NCBI GenBank assembly: GCA_965261945.1 | Contig: CBDHEF010000002.1 | Location: 2,918,802-2,982,801, forward strand | DNA from: VXOI01 sp965261945 | Lineage (GTDB): Bacteria; Chloroflexota; Dehalococcoidia; Lucifugimonadales; UBA3495 | DNA: 64,000 nt | Direction of reading: 5' to 3' | Part shown: positions 1 through 8,704 of the stretch, piece by piece | How positions within the stretch are numbered: the stretch's first letter is position 1 | Layout of the letters: each line of letters opens with the position of its first letter | Notes under the pieces: model-generated | Databases searched by the model: none | Told to the model about the DNA's origin: nothing | What the model saw: the letters and a program-made list of their open reading frames with translations, nothing else | Program-made: the position numbers and the translations under genes

Positions 1-1127
1 TCTACCTCATTGCGGACAACCATCGAAGTATCCAGGCTTTCCAATTCCGCCTCGCCCCAGTCGTGGCCCAGTTCGCGCAAATTTTCGGCGAAAGCGCCTT
101 CCAGCGCCCGCAGGTCTGCTTGCCGTTCGGGCAGGTCGTGGTCTGCGGCGTCGAACCTGTTGCGGTCGCGGACGATGGCTTCGATTCTGCCAGCGTCATA
201 AAGCAGGTCTTCGCCGGGGATGACTTCGGCTGCGGCTTCCTCGGCCTGCCGCAGCTGCCCGGCGGCTTCGTCAAGGTCCTCTCTCGCTTGCCGTGCCCGT
301 TCCTCCATGTTATCCAGCCGGGCGATGGGGTTCTCCGGGAAGTCCACGTACCGGGGCATATCCAGCAACTGCGTTTCGCAGTTGGACAGGTCCACCCAAA
401 GCTCCCATCCATTGAGCAGGTTTTGGACTTCGGCGCGGCGGGCGTTGAGACGAGCAAGCCCGGCGGCGGCGGTTTGCAACGCCGAATCAATCTCTGACTT
501 GCGGCCGGTCAGATCCCCGTAACGGCCGGCGTTGCCTTCGATGACTCGCAGTTGTGAGTCTATGTCTCTCAGTGTGTTCAGGAGTCTGGGAACTTCCTGA
601 TTATTGCCCCGGCTCAGGTAGATTTGGCTCTTGTGGTCGCTTAATGACTTCCTGAGCGCGGGCAATCCGGGGGCGCCCTGTCCCGCGCTGTATATGGTTC
701 CGTTGGAATCGTTGAGCGAAGCGGCTACTTGCAGTTCATCAAGGCTAAAGGCGAACACGTTTCGGAACAGGTCGGGGGTGGCATTGCCGGTAAGCCGGTG
801 CAAGGCGGCTTCGGCGTTGGATGCAGGGCCATCCGGGGTGGCGACTGTCAGGCCGCCGCGCGCTCCGGCGTACCGCTCCACTTCGTATATGACCCCGGCG
901 TTGTCGGACAGTGTAATCCGCCCGCCATGCCTTCCCCCGGCCAGCGGCGGATAATGGCTGTTGAATCTGGTGGGGAATCCGAACAGAATCGCCCGGATGA
1001 AGGCCAACAGAGTGCTTTTTCCCGCCTCGTTGGGGCCGTAGAAGACCGTGACCGGCCCCGAAATAGGGCCGATATTCCGCTGGTGGAAGTGGCCGAATCC
1101 GTCCAGATACAGCTCTTCCAGCCTCAT
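1..1127 (-). CDS. SbcC/YhaN-like AAA ATPase, N-terminal part (runs off the left edge)
   Basis: Reading leftwards from an ATG at 1127, the protein begins MRLEELYLDGFGHF and has a Walker A motif (GPNEAGKST) at about residues 32-40. This is the N-terminal signature of SbcC/Rad50/YhaN-type ATPases. After about residue 170 the sequence becomes Glu/Arg/Leu-rich, as expected for the start of the long coiled coil. The C-terminal half with Walker B lies outside the window. The start overlaps the stop of the upstream nuclease gene by four bases (ATGA), so the two are probably translationally coupled. The family works with an SbcD/Mre11 nuclease in processing DNA ends and hairpins. YhaN-like is the closer guess, because the partner resembles YhaO. 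Confidence 0.85.
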   Translation of the reverse strand, partial: MRLEELYLDGFGHFHQRNIGPISGPVTVFYGPNEAGKSTLLAFIRAILFGFPTRFNSHYPPLAGGRHGGRITLSDNAGVIYEVERYAGARGGLTVATPDGPASNAEAALHRLTGNATPDLFRNVFAFSLDELQVAASLNDSNGTIYSAGQGAPGLPALRKSLSDHKSQIYLSRGNNQEVPRLLNTLRDIDSQLRVIEGNAGRYGDLTGRKSEIDSALQTAAAGLARLNARRAEVQNLLNGWELWVDLSNCETQLLDMPRYVDFPENPIARLDNMEERARQAREDLDEAAGQLRQAEEAAAEVIPGEDLLYDAGRIEAIVRDRNRFDAADHDLPERQADLRALEGAFAENLRELGHDWGEAELESLDTSMVVRNEV

Positions 1128-2419
1128 TCCACGTCCTCTTCGTCATCCGACAGCGTCGCCAGGCATTCCTCTTCAGCCGCGGCCAGCAGTTCCCGGAGCT
1201 CATCGTCCGACGGCAAGTAGTTCCGCAGATACGGGCTGGCGTTGGAGTTGACGTACAGCGCCCGCAGCGACTCCCGCAGTTCACCGAGGGCGTCGGGATT
1301 TTCCCGCATCTCGCCGCCGAGCCGGGCCAAGTCGCCGGCGAAGTCCTCGCGCTGCGCCACCTGCTCGCGGTCTACCGGCGACGCGGTGTCCATCTGAATC
1401 CGCTCGCACCACAGCCAAGGCCGGGCGTTGGCGTACTGGCCGTTAAGCTGCTCCAGAATGGCGTCCACCGTTCCGGCGCGGCGGAGGGAGCGGTGCATCG
1501 GCCCCCGGCCGGTCAACGCCAGCCGGAACACCACCGAACGCCCGTCGGCCGCTTCGAGGGCGGAATAAGCCAGATTGTTGCTGGCGTCCAATATCTCCTG
1601 CTCGCTGTCCAACCCGGTTATGTTCAATTGCAACGTTTCCCACCGCACCACGTCCACGGGATGGAAGTCCAGCCTGACCGCGCCGTAGTCGTCCACCTCC
1701 ACCAAGTATACGCCGCGCGCGCCCGTCTCGCCGGGATGTCGGCCCTGCGGGTTGCCGGGGTAGACCACCGTGGGCCGCTCCTGCCGCAGCGCCTGCCGGG
1801 TGTGTACGTGCCCCAGCGCCCAGTAGTCCAGTCCCGAGTCGGCGAGGTCGGCGACGGTACAGGGGGCGTAGGAGTCATGGTCAGTGTTGCTGCCCACGTT
1901 GGCATGAAGCAAGCCGACGTTGAAGCCGGAGCCCCCGGCATTCGACGCGAAAAGGCCGCGAAACAGCGGCACAAGGTTCTCGCGCACCTCCCGCCGGGGA
2001 TAGCTGATGCCGTAGACAGCGGCCCGCTCCGGCGCATCGGGGAACACCGGCTCGCAGGTCGCCTCCGGGCCGAAGCGGACACAGCCCGGCGGCAGGTCCA
2101 GCCGCGCCTCCCAGCCATCCAGGGGGTCATGGTTGCCGTGGCATACGAAGGAACGAATGCCTGCCGCGTCCAGCCGGTTCAGGCCGTCCACGAACTTCAA
2201 CTGCGCCCTCAGGCTGCGGTCGGCCCCGTCGTAGATGTCGCCGGCCACCAGCAGCGCGTCTGCCTGCTCGCGGAGGCACAGGTCGATAATGTTCTCGTAG
2301 GCGTCGAAAGTGGCGCGGCGCAACGTATCCGCGACATATTCGGGCGCTTCGCTCCGAATGCCGCGAAACGGGCTGTCCAAGTGCAGGTCGGCGGCGTGAA
2401 CGAATCTTAGCCGCGCCAT
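1124..2419 (-). CDS. SbcD/Mre11-like DNA repair exonuclease
   Basis: A 431-residue calcineurin-type metallophosphoesterase. Metal-binding motifs appear in family order: HAADLHLDSPF (about residues 9-19), GDIYDG (about 60), CHGNHDPLDG (about 94) and GHVHTR (about 200). The length and the C-terminal capping region fit the SbcD/YhaO family, which supplies exo/endonuclease activity for an SbcC-type ATPase. The ATPase gene follows directly with a four-base overlap, forming an SbcCD-type complex operon. The start is the first ATG, preceded by a short leader that carries a palindromic repeat. The function is assigned at family level. Confidence 0.9.
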   Translation of the reverse strand: MARLRFVHAADLHLDSPFRGIRSEAPEYVADTLRRATFDAYENIIDLCLREQADALLVAGDIYDGADRSLRAQLKFVDGLNRLDAAGIRSFVCHGNHDPLDGWEARLDLPPGCVRFGPEATCEPVFPDAPERAAVYGISYPRREVRENLVPLFRGLFASNAGGSGFNVGLLHANVGSNTDHDSYAPCTVADLADSGLDYWALGHVHTRQALRQERPTVVYPGNPQGRHPGETGARGVYLVEVDDYGAVRLDFHPVDVVRWETLQLNITGLDSEQEILDASNNLAYSALEAADGRSVVFRLALTGRGPMHRSLRRAGTVDAILEQLNGQYANARPWLWCERIQMDTASPVDREQVAQREDFAGDLARLGGEMRENPDALGELRESLRALYVNSNASPYLRNYLPSDDELRELLAAAEEECLATLSDDEEDVE

Positions 2420-2431
2420 AAACGCCCCACT

Positions 2432-2487
2432 CTGACCCTCCCCAGGTAGGAGAGGGGATGTTGAACTTCCCCCAGAGGGGAGGGAAT
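2432..2487. repeat. Interspersed palindromic repeat, family A (degenerate copy)
   Basis: C-rich and G-rich arms (ctgaccctcccc, gagagggg, then ccccagaggggaggg) form imperfect hairpins between two minus-strand genes. Related copies with the core CCCTCTCCC/GGGAGAGGG followed by a GGGTGAGGGC-like tail lie at about 3071, 8600, 20522, 20984, 24291, 26090 and 36017. They behave like REP-type intergenic repeats. Confidence 0.6.
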
Positions 2488-2498
2488 GGTGTTATCGG

Positions 2499-3041
2499 CT
2501 AGGGATCGTCGTCGCGCCACTCGAAGCTGAGGTTGGTGTAGCGCACGAAGACGCCGCCGCCCGGCGCGCCCATGGGTCCGTTGGCGGCCAGGATGGCTAT
2601 GGTGTGCTGGTCGCCGGGGTTGGGGTTGCTGGCGACCTCGATGCGCTGGGGGCGGTTGAAGCCCTCGAAGGCGCCCCGTTCCCGGTTGCACTCGCCGTTT
2701 ATCCAGATTTCGCCGTAGTCGTCAACGCAGGTCTCGAACATCATTCGTGTTCGCCGCGCGTCGCGCCCGCCGACGGTTTCCGGCACGGTGATGTTGATTC
2801 GATACCAGACGAAGGAAAACCCGGTGACGTAGGCATCCCCGAATTTTGCCCACGCGCTTGTGTCTTCGCACGTCTCCCAGGACGAATCATCGTAGTCGGG
2901 CAGCCGGGCCGGACTGCCCTCCGACCGCTCGGCCAGCCCGTAGTTGGCCTCGCCGGGAGCGTAGCCCTCGGCGTACTTCCACTGGCCCTGCACCGCCGCA
3001 TGGCCTTCGCTGCTGTTGATGTCTATGGGGAATCGCGGCAT
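2499..3041 (-). CDS. Hypothetical jelly-roll (galactose-binding-like) protein
   Basis: A 180-residue soluble protein with no signal peptide. The stretch YDDSSWETCEDTSAW, then FSFVWYRINITVP, a central FETCVDDYGEIWINGE and a late HTIAILAANGP are the hallmarks of the sugar-binding jelly-roll domain that starts family 2 glycoside hydrolases (W...WYR; D..wvNG). Here it stands alone without a catalytic domain, so a carbohydrate- or surface-binding role is only a guess. It lies between two palindromic repeats and is not coupled to a neighbour. The start ATG has a GGAGGAAAT sequence just upstream. Confidence 0.6.
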   Translation of the reverse strand: MPRFPIDINSSEGHAAVQGQWKYAEGYAPGEANYGLAERSEGSPARLPDYDDSSWETCEDTSAWAKFGDAYVTGFSFVWYRINITVPETVGGRDARRTRMMFETCVDDYGEIWINGECNRERGAFEGFNRPQRIEVASNPNPGDQHTIAILAANGPMGAPGGGVFVRYTNLSFEWRDDDP

Positions 3042-3070
3042 ATTTCCTCCTTGATCGTCTGGTCTGGACT

Positions 3071-3108
3071 TCCCTCTCCTTCCGTGAGAGGGTCGGGGTG
3101 AGGGCGTC
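3071..3108. repeat. Interspersed palindromic repeat, family A
   Basis: The sequence ccctctccttccgtgagagggtcggggtgagggcg is split here only by its loop. It is a clear copy of the CCCTCTCCC...GAGAGGGTCRGGGTGAGGGC repeat found in several other intergenic gaps of this window. It sits just downstream of the stop of the F420 reductase-like gene and might act as a transcript end or mRNA-stabilising hairpin. Confidence 0.65.
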
Positions 3109-3116
3109 CCGCCCCG

Positions 3117-3764
3117 CTACACCCCGGTTATCTTGATGCTTGCGTGCGTCTTGTAGATGCGGTTGATGTTGACCAGCATCGGCGTTATCTGCTCGACATA
3201 CTTGGCGTTGGCCAATGCGCCGCCGTCGATGCCACGCAGGTGGGGAATCTTCCCGGCCAGCCCCATGACCAGCCGCTTGGCGTCGGCGTGGTCGGAGCAG
3301 ACTACCACGTCGCCCTCCATGTGTACCTGTGGGTCTTGCAGTTCCTCGGCGCTGACGTTCTGGAAGGCGGCGACGACCTGCGCGTTGGGGAGTATCTCCT
3401 GGGCCTCCTGGGCGGCGGAACCGGCCTCCACTTCGACGGCCCGCGCTCCCTTGCCCCGCTCAAACGCCATGGGCGCGATGACGCTGACCACGATTTTGCC
3501 GTCCAGCGAACCGGCCAGCTCCTCCAGCACCGCCCGCTGGCCCTCATAAGGGAAGGCCAGGAACACCACGTCGCCAGATGCGGCGGCCCCGGCGTTATCG
3601 CTGCCAGCGATGCTGGCCCCCGGAGCGCCCTCAGCCAGTTCCGCCGCCGCCGCCGCGCCCCGCTCCGCGCTGCGGGAGCCGATGGTCACCGCCTCGCCCG
3701 CCAAGGCCAGCCGCAACGCCAGCCCCTTGCCCTCCGGCCCGGTTCCCCCAAGTATCGCAAGCAT
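3117..3764 (-). CDS. NADPH-dependent F420 reductase-like oxidoreductase (NpdG family)
   Basis: Starting at ATG 3764 (AGGAGAG lies seven to twelve bases upstream), the protein is 215 residues long. It opens with a Rossmann fold, MLAILGGTGPEGKGLALRLA, followed by IGSRSAERG, typical of NpdG/Fno enzymes that pass hydride between coenzyme F420 and NADP. Further family features are the FLAFPYEG loop at about residues 70-77 and a QNVSAEEL segment at about residue 130. The NADP-binding SR motif is visible. An in-frame extension upstream to 3839 lacks conservation and a ribosome site, so I rejected it. The alternative is a related F420-independent member of the same fold. Confidence 0.8.
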   Translation of the reverse strand: MLAILGGTGPEGKGLALRLALAGEAVTIGSRSAERGAAAAAELAEGAPGASIAGSDNAGAAASGDVVFLAFPYEGQRAVLEELAGSLDGKIVVSVIAPMAFERGKGARAVEVEAGSAAQEAQEILPNAQVVAAFQNVSAEELQDPQVHMEGDVVVCSDHADAKRLVMGLAGKIPHLRGIDGGALANAKYVEQITPMLVNINRIYKTHASIKITGV

Positions 3765-3930
3765 CGCGCCTCTCCTGTCGCCCGTGGGTAAAGTGTCGCG
3801 CCAACTATACCTCCTGCGCCGCAAGCGGGAAAGGGACACGCCTAGTCAGGTGCTAAACTAGCCTAGAGTCTTGCGCTTAGCCTTAGCGGTGGTTACATTA
3901 CCCTCAAGATTTTCTCCGCCCGGAGTTGTC

Positions 3931-4989
3931 GTGCTAGAACAATTTACGGTGGCCGACATTTTGACCTGGTTAGAAGACAAGACGCTGGTAGTGAACCGGG
4001 ATTTTCAGCGCAGCGGCAAAGTGTGGCCGACTACTGCAAAGGCGTACCTTATAGACACCATCCTTCGCGGCCTGCCTATGCCCAAGATTTATCTGCGGAC
4101 AAAGACAAATACTGCTACCCGGAGGAGCTACCGGGAAGTCGTTGACGGCCAACAGCGTCTGCTGGCGATTCAGTCTTTCTCCAAAGATGAATTTCGGCTT
4201 GGGTCAAGCCGAGATTTCGCTGAAGAGTATGCCAGGAAGCGATATTCTGACTTGGATGAGGAGTACCAAACGAAGTTTTTAGCATACATGATACCAGCAG
4301 AGCAGTTGTTAAACGCACCAGACAATGTGGTATTCGACGTTTTCCAAAGGCTGAATACCTATAACTACAATTTGTCGCCTCAAGAATTGCGCCACGGGAA
4401 GTATCATGGACAATTACGTAATTCCGTGGTGGAAACTTCACGGCACTGGGGATTTTTCTGGGACAAACACCGAGTTCTCAACAATCGCGCTCGAGTGCGA
4501 ATGGCCGATGACGAATTGATGGCGCAAATGTTCGGCATCATTCTGGAAGGCGTCACTGATGGAGGTCAGCCCAAAATTGAAAGACTGTACAACAAATATG
4601 ACGCCGTTATGCCGCAACACGTGATTTCTCGGGTGGACCGCACGATGGAATACATTGACGACAACTTGTCGCCTGCATTGGAAACAGAATTGGTAGGTTC
4701 TCCGCATTTCCTGATGTTGTTCGCAGCCGTAGCACATGCCCAATTCGGCATACCTTCCGGCGATATGGGGGACGATATACCGGTGCAAGATCCACGCGCC
4801 CTAGAAGATGTCAATATGGCGTTGCTAAATTTAGGTGCACTAGCGGATAGCTTGGATAAAGATTCCACGGAAGTCCCAGAGAGGTTCTACGAATTTCAGT
4901 ACGCTTCGGCGGGAACCACGCAGCGCATCAGGAGCCGGCGAGTCCGTTTCCAAATGCTGTACAAAGCACTGCTGCCTGATTTGGTCTAA
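3931..4989 (+). CDS. DUF262 (GmrSD N-terminal-like) protein
   Basis: Reads as a ParB/Srx-fold DUF262 protein. It has the early VNRDFQRSGKVW segment, then IDTILRGLPMPKIYL, then the family hallmark VVDGQQR at about residues 70-76, then a helical region. DUF262 proteins include the NTP-driven N-terminal half of the GmrSD type IV restriction nuclease and parts of other anti-phage systems. At about 352 residues it lacks the C-terminal HNH (DUF1524) domain of full GmrSD. I chose GTG 3931 because GGAG lies five bases upstream; an in-frame TTG at 3871 is possible. The stop lies five bases before the next gene. The block has visibly lower GC than its flanks, suggesting transfer. Confidence 0.8.
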   Translation: MLEQFTVADILTWLEDKTLVVNRDFQRSGKVWPTTAKAYLIDTILRGLPMPKIYLRTKTNTATRRSYREVVDGQQRLLAIQSFSKDEFRLGSSRDFAEEYARKRYSDLDEEYQTKFLAYMIPAEQLLNAPDNVVFDVFQRLNTYNYNLSPQELRHGKYHGQLRNSVVETSRHWGFFWDKHRVLNNRARVRMADDELMAQMFGIILEGVTDGGQPKIERLYNKYDAVMPQHVISRVDRTMEYIDDNLSPALETELVGSPHFLMLFAAVAHAQFGIPSGDMGDDIPVQDPRALEDVNMALLNLGALADSLDKDSTEVPERFYEFQYASAGTTQRIRSRRVRFQMLYKALLPDLV

Positions 4990-4994
4990 CGGTT

Positions 4995-5615
4995 ATGATT
5001 AAGAAGCCTTTGACCAGCCTCTATGAGCGTTACGAAAGACGAAGCAGTTCGCTGAATGCGCGTTTTACGGTAAGGTTGCCCGAAAATTCAGATGAGAGGC
5101 TGGCGTGCGAGCCGGTGCATCAGGACGGACGAGCTTATTTAGTAGCGAGGCTTCAACACCTGTGGGGCGAGTTCTGCCGGGAACTTGTCGTGAAGTCGGC
5201 CGTCGGTGGATGCGAAACCCGAACTGGCAAAATTCTGCCGCGTGCGCCTGGCGTAAAACGGGTATCTGATGTTTCCCAAATCACTAAAACACCGTTGGCA
5301 GGAGCAAGGTCAAATTGGGAAGACCCTGTGTTCACGATTGACCAGGCCATGCGACTTAAGGTAGCTAATTTCAATGACATTGACTTGGGCTTGGCCCAAG
5401 TTTCCATTGTGGCAGACAATATCAGGTGTGTTAGAAACTATGTCGTCCACCCAAATAGTCGCAACAACAGCAGGTATGTCCAAACGGCTAGGGTGCTTGG
5501 TTTCAGTGGCCTGTCGCCAGACCAGTTGCTATCTAGAACTGTACCAGGCGGCGAGACCGTGTTCGAGAACTGGCTCTCAATTTTGATCCTAGCAGCGTGG
5601 AGCGCGGTAGCTTAA
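4995..5615 (+). CDS. HEPN-like protein with an RxxxxH motif
   Basis: A 206-residue protein that I do not recognise by overall sequence. Near residue 147 it has VRNYVVHPN, an R-x4-H motif preceded by an alpha-helical stretch, as in HEPN ribonucleases (for example the MAE_28990/MAE_18760-like group often annotated beside DUF262 genes). It starts five bases after the DUF262 stop and lies 23 bases before the methylase gene, so the three genes form one operon. The HEPN assignment rests on the motif, helical content and context. RNase activity is inferred. Confidence 0.55.
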   Translation: MIKKPLTSLYERYERRSSSLNARFTVRLPENSDERLACEPVHQDGRAYLVARLQHLWGEFCRELVVKSAVGGCETRTGKILPRAPGVKRVSDVSQITKTPLAGARSNWEDPVFTIDQAMRLKVANFNDIDLGLAQVSIVADNIRCVRNYVVHPNSRNNSRYVQTARVLGFSGLSPDQLLSRTVPGGETVFENWLSILILAAWSAVA

Positions 5616-5638
5616 AAATAGACGAAGAGTAGCGAACA

Positions 5639-6949
5639 TTGGTTGAAGTGCGAATTCAGGATGGCGCATTGATTCCCCCGAAGACTTCGGTACGGCTTCA
5701 TGCCTATGCTGCGAGTTTCGGGGATGATCTCGCGCGGGAGTCCATATCAGAAAATATGGAGCGTGGAGGGACTCTTCTGGACCCTTGGGTCGGCTCCGCC
5801 ACCGGGCCAGTCCAGGCAAGGATGTTGGACGTAAATGGCATCGGTATAGACGTTGACCCTATTGCCTGCTTAATCGCCAGAGTGTCCTTGACTCCATACG
5901 GCGTAGACGAACTGGACGATATTTCAGCTATAGTCGAGCGAAAGTTGGAGCTTGTTGAATCCGAATTGTCTTCGTCCGAAATTACGCCGGACTCCTGGCC
6001 GGCGGGCGCTAAATTCTCCTTCAACGGATTCCAAGGAGTTGTGCCGGCTAACAATGCCATTGACTTCTGGTTTACACCAGTTCAGCGGGCAGTGTTAGCG
6101 CTTCTGGTAGAAATATCAAAATCTCTGCCAGACCCTCGCTATCAAGAGGTGGTCCAACTGGCAATATCATCCTCGATCATCCGCAAGTGGCCGAACACTA
6201 TCAGCTTAGCCAGAGACATAGACCATTCTCGCCCACACCGAGTGATGCGCGGTGATGTCACGATAGCCTCACAAATCAGGATCTTTAGGAAAGCTATCAA
6301 GGACATTTTCGCACGACTAAAGGCACTGAATGTGTACTGTCAGAATCACGAGGTGTCGTGGGAAATAATGGAGGGAAACACGAAAGATAATTTGGTACGC
6401 ATAGCCCCTGGTTCCATTGACTACATCCTGACTTCACCACCATACTTCAACGCCATTGATTACCCTAGATCGCATAAATTCAGCCAATGGTGGCTCTGGC
6501 CAGAGCGGCAACCGCTAGGTAGGTCAGCATATCTGGGGCTAATGTCGGGCAGCAACGATTGGGATGATATCATGACCAAATGCTACTCTGTTGTCCCAGA
6601 ATATCAGGCTGACATAGATGGTATCGCCGAAATTTCGGCAACGACGCATCGTAATCTTTGCAGGTACATAGTTGAATTGTACGACGTTGTGGTCCAGTTT
6701 CATGGAGTACTGAAACAAGGTGGCAAATCGTCTTTTGTGGTGGGCAACAATGTCGTAAAGGGTCATATCTTACCCATTGCGGAGATGCTGGCCGCAATGC
6801 TGGAGCGGTCAGGGCTCTATCATGTGGGTATCAAGGAGCGAACTATCAGGGCTAACCGACGGCGCTACCCTTACGGCGTCGCCGGGTTTAAGGAACTGAT
6901 GACTTCCGAGTATGTCGTCCATGCCTGCAAACCTCTTTTAGTCTCCTAA
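5639..6949 (+). CDS. DNA methyltransferase with TSPPY motif (m4C-type)
   Basis: A 436-residue amino-methyltransferase. The AdoMet-binding motif LLDPWVGSATG is at about residues 46-56, with an acidic IGIDVDP loop at about 69-75. The catalytic motif IV, TSPPYFNAIDY, is at about residue 264. SPPY is characteristic of N4-cytosine methylases, although some N6-adenine enzymes share it. The gap of about 200 residues between the motifs may contain the target-recognition region. The start is a TTG (or GTG nine bases later) behind a GAAGAG-like site. As the last gene of the DUF262/HEPN block, it could mark self DNA for a restriction-like system. Confidence 0.82.
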   Translation: MVEVRIQDGALIPPKTSVRLHAYAASFGDDLARESISENMERGGTLLDPWVGSATGPVQARMLDVNGIGIDVDPIACLIARVSLTPYGVDELDDISAIVERKLELVESELSSSEITPDSWPAGAKFSFNGFQGVVPANNAIDFWFTPVQRAVLALLVEISKSLPDPRYQEVVQLAISSSIIRKWPNTISLARDIDHSRPHRVMRGDVTIASQIRIFRKAIKDIFARLKALNVYCQNHEVSWEIMEGNTKDNLVRIAPGSIDYILTSPPYFNAIDYPRSHKFSQWWLWPERQPLGRSAYLGLMSGSNDWDDIMTKCYSVVPEYQADIDGIAEISATTHRNLCRYIVELYDVVVQFHGVLKQGGKSSFVVGNNVVKGHILPIAEMLAAMLERSGLYHVGIKERTIRANRRRYPYGVAGFKELMTSEYVVHACKPLLVS

Positions 6950-6973
6950 TTTCTCCCCGGAGGTATCCTGCCG

Positions 6974-8155
6974 ATGGTTGACCTCAGACGGGCGGCCGCT
7001 ATTGTGGGCGTCCACGAACACGTTACCCGCTATGCTCCCGACAAGAGCGAGCTTCAGATTCAGGGCGAGAGCATCATCAAGGCGCTGGAAGACGCCGGGC
7101 TGTCCAAGAACGACGTGGACGGCCTGTTCACCGCGTCGATGTCGGTGCGCAACAGCGGCCTGAACCTGGCCGACTACCTGAATATGTACCCCAAGCACGT
7201 GGACAACACCACCGTGGGCGGCGGCTCCTTCGAGTTTCACCTGGCCCACGCGCTCAACGCCATCCACGCCGGGCGCATCAACTGCGCCGTCATCACCTAC
7301 AGCACGCTGGCCCGCTCCGGGGGCGTGTCCGTCGGCACCGGCGGCGTGGGCCGGTTCGGCCATCCGCGCCTCGACCCGTCGCCCGACAGCTTCGAGGAGC
7401 TGTACGGCCTGACCACCGTTGGCCTCTACGCCATGATTGCCCAGCGCCACATGCACCAGTACGGCACCACGCCGGAGCAGTTGGCCGAGATTGCCGTGGC
7501 CGTCCGCCATCACGCCTCGATGAACCCCGAGGCCCTGTTCCGTGACGAAATAACCGTGGACGACGTGATGCGCTCGCGGGTGATTTCCTCGCCGCTGCAC
7601 CTGATGGACTGCTGCGTCATCACCGACGGCGGCGGCGCCGTTGTCGTCGCCTCCCCCGAGGTGGCCCGAAGCTGCCGCCACGCCCCGGTCTGGGTGCTGG
7701 GCACCGGCGAGGCGGTGGCGCATCAGGGCGCGGGCAAACGCGATCTCATCTACATCGCCGCCAAGCAGAGCCAGGAGCCTGCCTTCGCCGGTTCGGGCGT
7801 CACCCACGCCGACATCGACATGGCGATGATCTACGACTCCTTCACCATCACCGTACTGGAGACGCTGGAAGACCTGGGCTTCTGCGAGAAGGGCGAGGGC
7901 GGCCAGTTCGTCAGCGGCGGACGGCTGAAGATCGGCGGCGAGCTGCCCATCAACACCGACGGCGGCGGGCTGTCGTCCAACCATCCGGGGATGCGCGGCA
8001 TCTTCCTGTTGATGGAGGCGACGCGGCAGCTCCGCCACCAGTTCGAGGGCACCCCGCGCCAGGTGCCCGACTGCAAGATCGCCCTGTGCCACGGCACCGG
8101 CGGCGCTCTGGGCTCCCGCCACAGCGGCGGCACCGTAATATTGGGGAGAGATTAA
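6974..8155 (+). CDS. Thiolase-like protein (SCP-x/Ltp2 type)
   Basis: A 393-residue thiolase-fold protein beginning MVDLRRAAAIVGVHE, with GGAGG upstream. The usual nucleophile segment reads VGGGSFEFHLAHA, with Ser/Phe where degradative thiolases have Cys. The C-terminal motifs NTDGGGLSSNHPGMRG and CHGTGG fit the SCP-x/Ltp2 branch. In actinobacterial steroid catabolism Ltp2 pairs with a DUF35 protein to form a retro-aldolase. A DUF35 gene follows 13 bases later here, so a similar aldolase or a thiolase with a partner is plausible. The substrate cannot be told from sequence. Confidence 0.85.
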   Translation: MVDLRRAAAIVGVHEHVTRYAPDKSELQIQGESIIKALEDAGLSKNDVDGLFTASMSVRNSGLNLADYLNMYPKHVDNTTVGGGSFEFHLAHALNAIHAGRINCAVITYSTLARSGGVSVGTGGVGRFGHPRLDPSPDSFEELYGLTTVGLYAMIAQRHMHQYGTTPEQLAEIAVAVRHHASMNPEALFRDEITVDDVMRSRVISSPLHLMDCCVITDGGGAVVVASPEVARSCRHAPVWVLGTGEAVAHQGAGKRDLIYIAAKQSQEPAFAGSGVTHADIDMAMIYDSFTITVLETLEDLGFCEKGEGGQFVSGGRLKIGGELPINTDGGGLSSNHPGMRGIFLLMEATRQLRHQFEGTPRQVPDCKIALCHGTGGALGSRHSGGTVILGRD

Positions 8156-8168
8156 GGAGGGGTCTGTT

Positions 8169-8576
8169 ATGCCTGATTGGAACAAGCCGCTGCCGACCGT
8201 CGTCGGCGAGACCCGCGCCTACTGGGACGCCTGCCGCCGCGGTCAACTGCTGATTCAGCATTGCGGCAAGTGCAACGAGTACCAGTTCTACCCCCGCGGC
8301 ATCTGCGCGCACTGCTGGTCGGAGGGCCCCGCCTGGGTGCAGGCCAGCGGCAAAGGCACCGTCTGGACCTACACAGTCACCTACCAGAACCGCACCACTG
8401 GCTTCGACCAGGGCCCCTACGTCCTGGCCCTCGTTGAGCTGGAGGAAGGCGTCCGTATGTTCACCAACATCGTAGGCTGCAACCCCAGCGAGGTGAGCAT
8501 CGGGATGCCCGTCGAGGTAACCTTCGAGCGCGCCACCGACCAGATTTCGGTGCCGTACTTCAAGCCTGCGGCGTAG
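8169..8576 (+). CDS. DUF35 OB-fold/zinc-ribbon acyl-CoA-associated protein
   Basis: A 135-residue protein with a rubredoxin-like zinc ribbon (CGKC...CAHC, about residues 31-52) followed by an OB fold containing GKGTVWTYTVTYQNR and GPYVLALVELEEG, the standard DUF35 layout. DUF35 proteins are obligate partners of SCP-x/Ltp2 thiolase-like enzymes and of acetoacetyl-CoA synthesis complexes. The gene has a strong AAGGAGG ribosome site and lies 13 bases after the thiolase-like gene, so co-expression and a heteromeric enzyme are likely. Confidence 0.88.
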   Translation: MPDWNKPLPTVVGETRAYWDACRRGQLLIQHCGKCNEYQFYPRGICAHCWSEGPAWVQASGKGTVWTYTVTYQNRTTGFDQGPYVLALVELEEGVRMFTNIVGCNPSEVSIGMPVEVTFERATDQISVPYFKPAA

Positions 8577-8599
8577 AGACACAGGGGCATTCAAAAGTT

Positions 8600-8632
8600 C
8601 CCTCTCCCTCCGGGGGAGGGTTGGGGTGTGGG
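8600..8632. repeat. Interspersed palindromic repeat, family A
   Basis: The core ccctctccctccgggggagggttggggtgtgggc follows the DUF35 stop. It matches the family A repeats elsewhere in the window and can fold into a C/G-rich hairpin. It may also act as the transcript end of the thiolase/DUF35 pair. Confidence 0.6.
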
Positions 8633-8704
8633 CCTCCCCACTGGGGTCGTCCCCGCGTAGGACGCCAAGATGACGACACTTGGCCTTTTGCCGCAAAATC
8701 AGGG

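Noticed and set aside
6938..8185. 415-codon minus-strand frame over the thiolase-like gene
   Set aside because: His/Gly/Val-rich low-complexity composition mirrors the sense codons. The plus strand has family motifs and a ribosome site.
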